Below, in pieces: positions 6,399 to 14,609 of a stretch of 14,942 nucleotides of DNA; position 1 is the first letter of the stretch; each line of letters begins with the position of its first letter. The notes beneath the pieces were generated by a model that saw only the letters and a list, made by a program, of their open reading frames with translations, was not told where the DNA came from and ran no database searches. A program made the translations under genes and the position numbers. The stretch is from Flavobacteriaceae bacterium (GTDB lineage Bacteria; Bacteroidota; Bacteroidia; Flavobacteriales; Weeksellaceae), in assembly GCA_031273305.1 (NCBI GenBank), contig JAISSC010000152.1, positions 1 through 14,942 of the forward strand. The letters run 5' to 3'.

Positions 6399-8501
6399 AT
6401 GAGTAAAGTAAGTTTCCATACATCTGTCGATTATGTAAAAGGAATTGGGCCGGACAAAGCCCGCTTACTTAAAGAGCAGTTAGGGCTTAAGACCTGTGAA
6501 GACCTGCTCAACTATTTTCCTTTTCGGTATATTGACAAAAGCAAGATATATACGGTTAGTCAGTTGGGAAATTCCTCCGCAGATATTCAGCTAAAAGGAA
6601 GAATTACCTCCCTGAAGGAAGTCCGTCAGAATAAGAAAAAACGCCTGACGGGAATTTTTGAAGACTCCACCGGAACTCTTGAGCTGGTTTGGTTTAACGT
6701 AACTCCGGGATTGGTAAAAAGCATTCCTTTATATGAAGACATCTTGATTTTTGGAAAGGTAACTCCGTTCAATAATAAGCTAAATATGGCACATCCGGAA
6801 ATTGAAAAACTCTCGGAAGCCAGATTGGCACCGGTCGCTTTAGAACCGGTATATTCAAATTCCGAGAGGTTACAGAAATGCGGAATTAATCAACGCTTTT
6901 TCAAAAAAGTAATACGTGAGATACTTTATTCCGTCGGAGATCAGATCGAGGAAAACCTTCCCCGAAATATCCTCGTCGATTACAAATTAATATCTCGTGA
7001 AAAAGCCTATCGGGAAATCCATTTTCCTACCCACTATCAAGATCTGCAACAAGCCGAATATCGTCTGAAATTTGAAGAAATGTTTTTCTTTCAGCTGGGG
7101 TTTGGGCTGCAAAAAATATACCGGCAAAGCATTACTCCCGGACATCCTTTTTCATCCGTAGGGGATAACTTCAATGAATTTTATACACGCCATCTTCCTT
7201 TCCCCTTGACGAATGCCCAAAAACGTGTTATCAAAGAAATACGAAAAGATTTAGGGAAGAGCACCCAGATGAATCGCCTGCTTCAGGGAGATGTAGGGAG
7301 CGGAAAAACTATGGTTGCCCTGTTATGTATGCTTATTGCCATTGATAACGGATTTCAGGCATCCTTGATAGCTCCTACGGAAATTCTGGCTACCCAGCAT
7401 TACAATAATATCAAAGAATTTCTCAAAGACATGAATCTATCCGTCAGGTTACTTACAGGTTCCTGTCCCGCTTCGGAGAGAAAGAAGATATATAAAGAAC
7501 TGAAACAGGGGGAACTCCACATTCTGATAGGAACCCATGCTGTTCTGGAGGAAAAAGTAGAATTTAAAAATCTCGGATTAGCGATAATCGACGAGCAACA
7601 TCGTTTTGGAGTTGAACAACGTTCGCGGCTTTGGAGTAAGAACACCATCCCTCCCCATATACTGGTTATGACCGCCACGCCCATTCCACGTACACTGGCT
7701 ATGAGTTATTACAGTGATTTGGATGTTTCCGTTATAGATGAACTTCCGGCAGGAAGGAAAGAAATTAAGACCTCCCACATGACAGATGCCAAGAGATTAA
7801 CCGTTTTTAAGTTCCTTCGGGATGAAATACATAAAGGACGGCAGGTTTATGTCATATATCCGCTGATTGAAGAAAGTGAAACGCTGGATTATAAAGACTT
7901 GATGGACGGGTTTGAAAGCATTGAGCGGGAGTTCCCTATGCCTGAATATCAGGTAAGTATCTTGCACGGGAGAATGAAATCGGCAGATAAAGACTTTGAA
8001 ATGCAACGCTTTATAAAAAATCAGACCCAGATTATGGTCGCCACCACAGTTATTGAGGTGGGAGTGAACATTCCTAATGCTTCCGTAATAGTCATTGAAA
8101 GTGCTGAAAGATTCGGACTTTCCCAATTGCACCAGCTGCGCGGAAGGGTTGGCAGGGGAACAGAACAATCCTATTGTATTCTTATGACCAAGTCGGAATT
8201 ATCCAATGAAGCCAGAAAAAGAATTTATGCCATGTGTGAAACCAATGACGGATTTCGCATCTCGGAAGTTGATTTGGAACTAAGAGGTCCCGGTAATATT
8301 CTGGGAACTCAGCAAAGTGGAACCATTGATTTCAAAAAAACAGACCTGGTGCAGGATAAAATTATAGTTTCCCTTTCCAAATCAGCAGTAGATCAATTAC
8401 TTATTGAAGACCCTCAGCTTCAACTGGAAAAAAATAAACCGGTTCGGAACTTTTTTATCAGCCATCATAAACACAAGTTCCATTGGGCAAAAATAAGCTG
8501 A
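6399..8501 (+). CDS. recG: ATP-dependent DNA helicase RecG
   Basis: A 700-residue superfamily 2 helicase that remodels stalled replication forks and branch-migrates Holliday junctions. The N-terminus has the wedge domain: a helix-hairpin-like start (VDYVKGIGPDKARLLKEQLGL) and an OB-fold (IQLKGRITSLKEVRQ, then LVWFN). The helicase core carries Walker A GDVGSGKT (297-304, Lys303), Walker B DEQH (398-401), motif III TATPIPRT (425-432), motif V TTVIEVGVNIPNAS and motif VI QLRGRVGRG. The RecG-specific C-terminal region (RISEVDLELRGPGNILGTQQSG) is complete. Length is normal for RecG and the gene looks intact. The start is supported by the conserved N-terminus, with no alternative Met nearby. It reads towards mpl, 106 nt downstream, but mpl has its own promoter-like box, so the two may be transcribed separately. 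Confidence 0.97.
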   Translation: MSKVSFHTSVDYVKGIGPDKARLLKEQLGLKTCEDLLNYFPFRYIDKSKIYTVSQLGNSSADIQLKGRITSLKEVRQNKKKRLTGIFEDSTGTLELVWFNVTPGLVKSIPLYEDILIFGKVTPFNNKLNMAHPEIEKLSEARLAPVALEPVYSNSERLQKCGINQRFFKKVIREILYSVGDQIEENLPRNILVDYKLISREKAYREIHFPTHYQDLQQAEYRLKFEEMFFFQLGFGLQKIYRQSITPGHPFSSVGDNFNEFYTRHLPFPLTNAQKRVIKEIRKDLGKSTQMNRLLQGDVGSGKTMVALLCMLIAIDNGFQASLIAPTEILATQHYNNIKEFLKDMNLSVRLLTGSCPASERKKIYKELKQGELHILIGTHAVLEEKVEFKNLGLAIIDEQHRFGVEQRSRLWSKNTIPPHILVMTATPIPRTLAMSYYSDLDVSVIDELPAGRKEIKTSHMTDAKRLTVFKFLRDEIHKGRQVYVIYPLIEESETLDYKDLMDGFESIEREFPMPEYQVSILHGRMKSADKDFEMQRFIKNQTQIMVATTVIEVGVNIPNASVIVIESAERFGLSQLHQLRGRVGRGTEQSYCILMTKSELSNEARKRIYAMCETNDGFRISEVDLELRGPGNILGTQQSGTIDFKKTDLVQDKIIVSLSKSAVDQLLIEDPQLQLEKNKPVRNFFISHHKHKFHWAKIS

Positions 8502-8578
8502 AAATAACGTTAGTGTAGCGTAGCAATCCCAATGATGGGCTGCATCGTGGGACAGTCCTTTTAGTCGAAAAATAAAAG

Positions 8579-8586
8579 TATATTTG
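8579..8586 (+). promoter_or_regulatory. Candidate -7 promoter box of mpl (TATATTTG)
   Basis: TATATTTG matches TANNTTTG and ends 21 nt before the ATG at 8608, a short but normal leader. No convincing TTTG -33 partner is seen. The preceding gap (8502-8578) holds only small dyads such as GGAC-A-GTCC at 8550-8558 and no clear terminator after recG. Confidence 0.55.
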
Positions 8587-8607
8587 TAGAGATAAACAAT
8601 TTTCCGG

Positions 8608-9957
8608 ATGAGAATACATTTTATAGCCATAGGAGGAAGTGCCATGCACAATCTGGCATTAGCTTTAGTACAGAAAGGATACCAAATAACCGGTTCTGAT
8701 GATGCTATTTTTGAACCTTCACGTTCCAGACTGGAGAAACAGGGGATTTTACCTCAACAAACAGGGTGGTTTCCCGAAAAGATAACCAAAGATTTGGATG
8801 CCGTTATCTTGGGAATGCATGCCCATAAAGATAACCCGGAACTGCAAAAAGCTAAAGAATTAGGACTAAGGATATATTCTTATCCCGAATTTTTATACGA
8901 ACAATCCAGAGATAAAACCCGTGTGGTCATTGCCGGTTCACACGGAAAAACAACTATTACTTCCATGATACTTCACGTATTGAATTACCATCACATAGAT
9001 GTTGACTATATGGTGGGTGCTCAGTTGGCAGGATTTGATACGATGGTTAAAATAACCGAGCATAATGAATTTATCGTGTTGGAAGGAGATGAATACCTGT
9101 CTTCCCCCATTGATCCACGTTCCAAATTTCTCCTATACCAGCCCAATATAGCTCTGGTAAGCGGGATAGCTTGGGATCATATCAATGTTTTTCCCACTTT
9201 CGATACTTATAAGCAACAGTTTCTCAATTTTATAAACAGCATCAGTCAGGGAGGAGTTTTAATTTATAACGAAGAAGATAAAGAGGTGATAGAAGCCGTA
9301 GAAAGATCAGGGAACTATATAAAGAAATTTCCTTATCACACTCCCGGCTATACCATAAAAGACGAGAAAGTGTTCTTGCAGACAAGCGAAGGGGAGGTGC
9401 AGCTTTCCCTGTTGGGAAGACATAATCTTCTGAATCTGGAGGGAGCGCGGTTGATATGTAACCAATTAGGAGTGCAAAATGAAGAATTTTATGAAGCTAT
9501 TATCTCTTTTAAGGGAGCTTCCCGCAGGTTGGAAAAGATATATGAGAACAAGGATTATGTAGTCTATAAAGATTTTGCCCATGCGCCCTCCAAAGTTTCA
9601 GCCACAGTGAAAGCGATAAAGGAAAACTATCAAAATAAAAATCTGGTAGCTTGTCTGGAACTGCATACTTATAGCTCTTTAAACCCCGAATTTTTGCACC
9701 AGTATAAAGGTTCATTGGAGCAAGCCGATCAGGCAATAGTGTTTTATAGCAAAGAAGCATTGGAAATCAAGCGGATGCAGCCCGTATCGGAGGAATTTAT
9801 TATCCGGTCTTTCGGGAAAGAAGATTTGAAAGTCTTTACCCGACCTGATTCCTTACAGGAACACTTAAAAAATCTGGATAAAACCAACTCCGTTTTCCTG
9901 ATGATGAGTTCCGGAAACTATGGAGGAATAGATACGGATGAGATTTTTAATACATAG
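8608..9957 (+). CDS. mpl: UDP-N-acetylmuramate:L-Ala-gamma-D-Glu-meso-DAP ligase (murein recycling Mur ligase)
   Basis: A 449-residue Mur ligase. The N-terminal Rossmann-like domain begins MRIHFIAIGGSAMHNLALAL and contains ITGSDD. The central ATP-binding loop is AGSHGKTTITSM (GSHGKTT at 110-116, Lys114). IVLEGDEYLSS, ALVSGIAWDHINVFPT and the C-terminal GASRRLEKI and DFAHAPSKVSATVKAIKENY follow. The GGSAMHNLA start and the GDEYLSSPIDPRSKF stretch point to Mpl rather than MurC, whose N-terminus reads GIGG.GM.G.A. Mpl attaches recovered L-Ala-gamma-D-Glu-meso-DAP tripeptide to UDP-MurNAc in the cytoplasm, bypassing de novo MurC-MurD-MurE steps. Databases often label it 'UDP-N-acetylmuramate-alanine ligase'. 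Length matches Mpl (about 450). It is convergent with the minus-strand regulator, whose stop lies 43 nt away, and no strong terminator is visible between them. Confidence 0.9.
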   Translation: MRIHFIAIGGSAMHNLALALVQKGYQITGSDDAIFEPSRSRLEKQGILPQQTGWFPEKITKDLDAVILGMHAHKDNPELQKAKELGLRIYSYPEFLYEQSRDKTRVVIAGSHGKTTITSMILHVLNYHHIDVDYMVGAQLAGFDTMVKITEHNEFIVLEGDEYLSSPIDPRSKFLLYQPNIALVSGIAWDHINVFPTFDTYKQQFLNFINSISQGGVLIYNEEDKEVIEAVERSGNYIKKFPYHTPGYTIKDEKVFLQTSEGEVQLSLLGRHNLLNLEGARLICNQLGVQNEEFYEAIISFKGASRRLEKIYENKDYVVYKDFAHAPSKVSATVKAIKENYQNKNLVACLELHTYSSLNPEFLHQYKGSLEQADQAIVFYSKEALEIKRMQPVSEEFIIRSFGKEDLKVFTRPDSLQEHLKNLDKTNSVFLMMSSGNYGGIDTDEIFNT

Positions 9958-10000
9958 AACAGTGTGTGTCAATCTCGGCAAAACAGGTTACGTTACTTTC

Positions 10001-11497
10001 CTATCGTTGTTCCCTTTGTCGGATAAATTCTTCTATTGATTCATTTAATATTCTGTAACGGGTAGTTCTTTCAAAACGTTTAGGAAAAGCCGCTCTTTCT
10101 ACACAATCCCGTATACCGCAATTTTCGCAGGTGACAGCCACGTCTTTAACTAAAATATTTTGCTCATCCTCCAAAAATTTCATTTTTTTCTTTGCCTGAC
10201 GTAGTAAAAGTCCGATAGAGACACTCCTAAGATAAAGAGGATCAAAAGGGTCTTTGGTTACGGAAGATACCACATAATAACTCTGATTATTATGATACGG
10301 ATAAATAGAGATTTGTGCCTCCGTATGAAACGAAGTATGCGTATCTTCTTCAAATTCTTTTAATATCCTTACGGAAACCCAACGGCGGCAATAATGTTCA
10401 TCAGTCTCGTTTGCATGAGGAGATTGATGTTTATTCAAATGCAATTCCTTAGTTAAATTAAAACTTTCCGTTCCGATCTTATGTTCCAACCTAATGAAAA
10501 ACAAATCTTTAATATTAAAATGTCGCGGTAATATAGTAGTCAAACGCTGATAAACAGTTTCCGGAGATTCCGTATATTTTTTAAAAATGCCTGACATTGA
10601 GACCAGCTCATGTTTCTCCAAGCCGAATAAAACCTCCAAATCTTTTACAAGGTCTTCCTCCGGAAGCAGTAAGGCTCCTGCAAAATAAGAAGCATAAAAA
10701 TTGTTCAATAACTTATCAAAACTATTAAAATTTGCCCATGAAAAAGTATTCAACCTGTCTTTTAAGTTCAGAAAATTATATCCTATTTCTTTGGCTAATA
10801 TAAAATGTCTTTGATCCTTATGCGTCATAGTATTAATTAGTAATTCCTTTTTTCGGGGAACAAAAATAGAACGCAAAATGGACAGTTGATTGTTTTTATC
10901 TAACTCGGAGAAATCCTGATACCGTATAGAATAACCAAACTCTTCCGTTAAAATCTCAATCATCCATTTCTCCGAAATCTCATCAGAATCTTTTATACGG
11001 TAGGCTTTCAAAAAATCCTTAACCGCTTTTTCTATTTCGGGAAAATAATTATCATTTGCTTCCTGAAAAGAACGGAGAGAAGCCTGAAAAAAACTTTCCT
11101 TTGTCATGTTATAATTATTTCCTATCTCTAACAGGGTGCTGATAAAGGCACTTACCTTAGCAGGAGCATTCGCAATAATATCAATCAAATCCCTTTCTTC
11201 TATCCCGAATATCTCCAAAGGAATTTCCTTAAACATTTCAGACTGCAAAATATCTGCCACCGGTGCAAGGTTTTTATCCAGCTTTAAGGAAACCAAATCA
11301 TCGTAACTTACCTCGAATGCATCGGCTAAAATAAGTATTTTGTCGGTCTTCGGATATTTTTTTCCTTTCTCGATCTCATTTAAATAAGATTTTGACAACC
11401 CTGTCATCTTAGATAATTTGAATAGCGAAAGCCCTTTGTTCGTGCGGACTTGCTTCACTTTCAAGCCAAATATTAAACGGATATAATCTTCCTGCAT
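10001..11497 (-). CDS. RamB/ScfR-type XRE regulator with inactive ImmA/IrrE-like domain, divergent from aceBA
   Basis: A 498-residue regulator starting MQEDYIRLIFGLKVKQVR. I chose the ATG at 11497, not the one at 11602, because the family starts here and the 35-residue extension (rich in Phe, Lys and Asn) would be translated from the shared operator region. Residues 1-70 form an XRE helix-turn-helix (GLSLFKLSKMTGLSKSYLNEIEKGKKYP). The middle is an ImmA/IrrE (M78)-like domain in which the zinc motif HExxH is replaced by KEIGY (236-240), so protease activity is unlikely. The C-terminal region, of the short-chain acyl regulator type (DUF2083-like), carries Cys457, Cys460 and Cys465 (CENCGIRDC). 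RamB of Corynebacterium, with the same architecture, controls aceA and aceB. Divergence from aceBA here suggests the same role; the effector is unknown. Confidence 0.88.
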   Translation of the reverse strand: MQEDYIRLIFGLKVKQVRTNKGLSLFKLSKMTGLSKSYLNEIEKGKKYPKTDKILILADAFEVSYDDLVSLKLDKNLAPVADILQSEMFKEIPLEIFGIEERDLIDIIANAPAKVSAFISTLLEIGNNYNMTKESFFQASLRSFQEANDNYFPEIEKAVKDFLKAYRIKDSDEISEKWMIEILTEEFGYSIRYQDFSELDKNNQLSILRSIFVPRKKELLINTMTHKDQRHFILAKEIGYNFLNLKDRLNTFSWANFNSFDKLLNNFYASYFAGALLLPEEDLVKDLEVLFGLEKHELVSMSGIFKKYTESPETVYQRLTTILPRHFNIKDLFFIRLEHKIGTESFNLTKELHLNKHQSPHANETDEHYCRRWVSVRILKEFEEDTHTSFHTEAQISIYPYHNNQSYYVVSSVTKDPFDPLYLRSVSIGLLLRQAKKKMKFLEDEQNILVKDVAVTCENCGIRDCVERAAFPKRFERTTRYRILNESIEEFIRQREQR

Positions 11498-11540
11498 AGA
11501 AAAAAATTTAAAAAAAAGTTCAAAAAAAATTTGTTTGTTC

Positions 11541-11590
11541 AACGAAAGTTTATAATTTAGCGAACGTTCGCTTATTGAATTAATTTCGTT
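11541..11590. promoter_or_regulatory. Symmetric operator candidate between the regulator and aceB
   Basis: A perfect 14-bp palindrome, AGCGAACGTTCGCT (11559-11572), is flanked by outer arms AACGAAA (11541-11547) and TTTCGTT (11584-11590) that share exactly the same centre (11565.5). This yields four boxes: CGAA at 11543 and 11561, and TTCG at 11567 and 11585, with 18-bp spacing within each half. A weak -7-like TAATTTCG (11581-11588) for aceB overlaps the right outer box. The most likely ligand is the adjacent XRE regulator, controlling both itself and aceBA; this is inference from symmetry and position. Confidence 0.65.
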
Positions 11591-11629
11591 ATTTGTGAAC
11601 AAAATACAAACTTACAAAAAATAAAACCA

Positions 11630-13216
11630 ATGGAGACACTAACTCAAGCTAAAACCAAATTTCGGGATATTCAACAGGAATATCCTGAAATTTTAAATTC
11701 GGAAGCAATTAAATTTTTGTGTGCTTTACATCAAAAGTTCAACAAAAAAAGACTTGACTTATTAAAGGTAAGAAAAGAAGAACAGGAAAAATTCGACAGG
11801 GGAGGGGTTCCTTCCTTTTTAAAAGAGACCGAAGAAATCCGTAAAGGAGACTGGGTTGCTGCCTCCATACCTGAGCCTATGCAGGATCGCAGGGTGGAGA
11901 TTACCGGACCTGTGGACAGGAAAATGGTGATCAATGCATTAAACTCAGGAGCTAAAACTTTTATGGCGGATTTTGAAGACAGCAATTCTCCAACATGGGA
12001 TAATAACCTTCGGGGACAAATAAACCTGAGAGATGCTATTAATAAAACCATTTCTTTTACGGATAAAGGTAAATCCTACAGGCTAAATGAAGATACTGCC
12101 GTTTTATTGATGAGACCGAGAGGGCTTCACTTAAACGAAAAACATCTTTTAATAAATGAGGAAGAAATCTCAGGTTCCCTTTTTGATTTCGGGCTGTATT
12201 ATTTTCATAATGCTAAAAAACTAATCGAAACTCAACAGGGAGTTTATTTATATCTTCCTAAACTGGAACATTATACGGAAGCCCGCTGGTGGAATGAAGT
12301 GTTTATCTTTTCACAGAACTATCTGCGAATTCCTCAGGGAACCATTAAGGCAACGGTTCTGATTGAAACCATTACGGCTTCTTTTCAACTGGATGAGATT
12401 ATTTATGAGTTAAGAGAGCATATGGCAGGATTGAATTGTGGTCGTTGGGATTATATTTTCTCATACATTAAGAAGTTCAGGAATCATAAAAACTTCATGG
12501 TTCCCGACAGGGCACAGGTAACCATGACCTCGCCTTTTATGGCGGCTTATTCTCAGGCAGTAATTCAGAGATGCCACAAAAGAAACGTACATGCTATGGG
12601 AGGAATGGCTGCACAGATTCCGGTTAAAGGAGACGACACGGCTAATGAAATTGCTTTCAACAAGGTAAGAGCAGATAAAGAACGGGAAGTAAAGAACGGA
12701 CATGACGGAACTTGGGTTGCTCATCCGGGACTGGTTCCTGTGGCTATGGAAATCTTTAACAAATATATGGCTACACCTAACCAGATTTCCAATAAACGTG
12801 AAGATGTCCATACTACGGAAGAAGCCTTACTGGAAATCCCGAAGGGAACCATAACGGAAAAAGGAGTGAGGGAGAATATAAATGTCGGAATTTTATATCT
12901 GGAGTCCTGGCTATCGGGGAGAGGGGCGGCAGCTCTTTATAACCTGATGGAAGATGCTGCAACAGCGGAGATTTCAAGAACTCAGGTATGGCAATGGCTA
13001 AATGCCGGAGTAAAACTGGATGACGGAAGAACATTAAATGAAGAGCTTTATCATACTATCCTCAAAGAAGAGATAGAAAAGATCAAACAGCTGACAGGTT
13101 CGGAATATTATGAGCAGGGGAATTTCAAAACCGCCGTTGAAATTTTCAATAAACTGGTTCTGGATAAAGAATTTATAGAATTTTTAACTCTGGAAGCCTA
13201 CCAATACATCAACTAA
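11630..13216 (+). CDS. aceB: Malate synthase A
   Basis: A 528-residue malate synthase of the A type (about 530 residues), which condenses glyoxylate with acetyl-CoA to malate and CoA in the glyoxylate shunt. Diagnostic stretches are FMADFEDSNSPTWDNNLRGQ, the active-site Arg region LMRPRGLHL (RPRG at 162-165), YLPKLEHYTEARWWNEVF and KATVLIETITASFQLDEI (Mg2+-ligand Glu region). Further on are GLNCGRWDYIFSYIKK and GRGAAALYNLMEDAATAEISRTQVWQW, with the presumed catalytic base Asp442 in MEDAAT. All expected blocks are intact. It is the first gene of an aceB-aceA unit and divergent from a RamB-like regulator, with the symmetric box array 40-90 bp upstream of its ATG. aceA starts 48 nt downstream with no terminator between. 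Expression is probably induced on acetate or fatty acids, by analogy with the family. Confidence 0.97.
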   Translation: METLTQAKTKFRDIQQEYPEILNSEAIKFLCALHQKFNKKRLDLLKVRKEEQEKFDRGGVPSFLKETEEIRKGDWVAASIPEPMQDRRVEITGPVDRKMVINALNSGAKTFMADFEDSNSPTWDNNLRGQINLRDAINKTISFTDKGKSYRLNEDTAVLLMRPRGLHLNEKHLLINEEEISGSLFDFGLYYFHNAKKLIETQQGVYLYLPKLEHYTEARWWNEVFIFSQNYLRIPQGTIKATVLIETITASFQLDEIIYELREHMAGLNCGRWDYIFSYIKKFRNHKNFMVPDRAQVTMTSPFMAAYSQAVIQRCHKRNVHAMGGMAAQIPVKGDDTANEIAFNKVRADKEREVKNGHDGTWVAHPGLVPVAMEIFNKYMATPNQISNKREDVHTTEEALLEIPKGTITEKGVRENINVGILYLESWLSGRGAAALYNLMEDAATAEISRTQVWQWLNAGVKLDDGRTLNEELYHTILKEEIEKIKQLTGSEYYEQGNFKTAVEIFNKLVLDKEFIEFLTLEAYQYIN

Positions 13217-13264
13217 AAAAATACACAACTAAAACAATAAAATAATAACCAAAAATTTAAAACT

Positions 13265-14542
13265 ATGTCAAATAATCAGGAAAGAATCAGGAAAATTCAG
13301 GATGATTGGAAGAATAATCTACGCTGGAAAGGGGTAAAGAGGACTTACACCGCCGAAGATGTAATTAAATTACGAGGTTCTCTTGACCTTGAATACACTT
13401 TAGCTAAATTAGGTGCTGAAAAACTGTGGAAAGGCTTGAATAATGAGCCATTCATGGCAGGATTAGGAGCCTTGAACGGCAATCAGGCGATTCAGGAAGT
13501 AACCGCAGGGTTAAACGCCATTTATCTTAGCGGGTGGCAGGTGGCAGCAGATGCTAACCTGTCTGCGGAGATGTATCCCGACCAGTCGCTTTATCCTGCA
13601 AATTCAGTTCCGGTAGTGGTTAAAAGGATCAATAATGCCCTCCGTAGGAGAGATGAAATACAATCCGTTACCGGAGAAGGAAATATAGATTTTATGGTTC
13701 CTATCATAGCGGATGCGGAAGCGGGTTTTGGCGGAAATCTGAACGCTTATGAGCTTATGAAACAAATGATAGAAGCCGGAGCCTCCGGTGTGCATTATGA
13801 AGATCAGTTGTCCTCCGCAAAAAAATGCGGACACTTGGGCGGCAAGGTTTTGGTTCCTACTCAGGAGGCTATCAACAAGTTGATTGCAGCACGTTTGGCA
13901 GCCGATGTATGCGGAACGCCTACCGTTTTGGTTGCCCGTACGGATGCCGATGCAGCTACTCTCTTAACGTCCGACATAGACACGAGGGATCATAAGTTTA
14001 TTACCGGACAAAGAACTTCCGAAGGATTCTATCATGTTAAGAACGGGATAGAACAGGGTATTGACCGCGCTATAAGCTATGCTCCTTATGCCGATCTGGT
14101 TTGGATGGAAACATCGAATCCGGATATGGGATATGCACGGGAATTTGCGCAGGCGGTTCGCGGGCAGTTCCCGGATCAATTATTAGCATATAACTGCTCT
14201 CCGTCTTTTAACTGGGCAGCAAAATTATCGGTGAAAGAAATGGAATCTTTCCGTGAGGAACTGGCGGATATGGGTTATAAATTCCAATTCATTACTTTAG
14301 CCGGATTCCATGCGTTGAATACCTCCATGTTCGAGCTTTCCAAAGCCTACAAGGAAAGAGGTATGGCAGGATATTCCGAATTGCAGGAGAGAGAGTTTGC
14401 TTTGCAAAAAGATGGATTTGCAGCGGTTAAACATCAGTCTTTTGTAGGAACCCAGTATTTTGATTATGTTCAAAATACGGTTCAACAGGGAAATTCTTCT
14501 ACTACTGCTATGGCAGAAAGTACGGAAGCGCACCAATTCTAA
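13265..14542 (+). CDS. aceA: Isocitrate lyase
   Basis: A 425-residue isocitrate lyase, which cleaves isocitrate to succinate and glyoxylate. The catalytic signature KKCGH is at residues 186-190 with nucleophile/base Cys188, followed by LGGKVLVPT. Other family blocks are MVPIIADAEAGFGG (metal-binding acidic residues), VLVARTDADAATLLTSD, WMETSNPDMGYAREFA and LAYNCSPSFNW, then QFITLAGFHALNTSMFELSKAY. Length matches the short bacterial form (about 430), not the longer eukaryote-like isoform. It is co-directional with aceB across a 48-nt A-rich gap, so it almost certainly shares its transcript. A strong intrinsic terminator follows 38 nt after the stop. The C-terminal tail (SSTTAMAESTEAHQF) keeps the usual ...QF ending. 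Confidence 0.97.
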   Translation: MSNNQERIRKIQDDWKNNLRWKGVKRTYTAEDVIKLRGSLDLEYTLAKLGAEKLWKGLNNEPFMAGLGALNGNQAIQEVTAGLNAIYLSGWQVAADANLSAEMYPDQSLYPANSVPVVVKRINNALRRRDEIQSVTGEGNIDFMVPIIADAEAGFGGNLNAYELMKQMIEAGASGVHYEDQLSSAKKCGHLGGKVLVPTQEAINKLIAARLAADVCGTPTVLVARTDADAATLLTSDIDTRDHKFITGQRTSEGFYHVKNGIEQGIDRAISYAPYADLVWMETSNPDMGYAREFAQAVRGQFPDQLLAYNCSPSFNWAAKLSVKEMESFREELADMGYKFQFITLAGFHALNTSMFELSKAYKERGMAGYSELQEREFALQKDGFAAVKHQSFVGTQYFDYVQNTVQQGNSSTTAMAESTEAHQF

Positions 14543-14580
14543 AAAAAAGGTCATTCTTTTTTACTATTTATTTTTTGCGA

Positions 14581-14609
14581 AACCGTCTCAAAATTGAGGC
14601 GGTTTTTTT
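14581..14609 (+). terminator. Intrinsic terminator of the aceBA operon
   Basis: An 11-bp stem, AACCGTCTCAA (14581-14591) with TTGAGGCGGTT (14594-14604), has a single T-G wobble and is followed by a T-run to 14609. It lies 38 nt after the aceA stop. Confidence 0.92.

Noticed and set aside
9958..10000. Bidirectional terminator between mpl and the convergent regulator gene
   Set aside because: The 43-nt gap has no convincing stem with a T-run on either strand.
11498..11602. 35-residue N-terminal extension of the regulator (start at 11602)
   Set aside because: Family N-termini begin at the MQEDYIRLIFGL position, the extension is low-complexity, and it would be encoded by the palindromic operator region.
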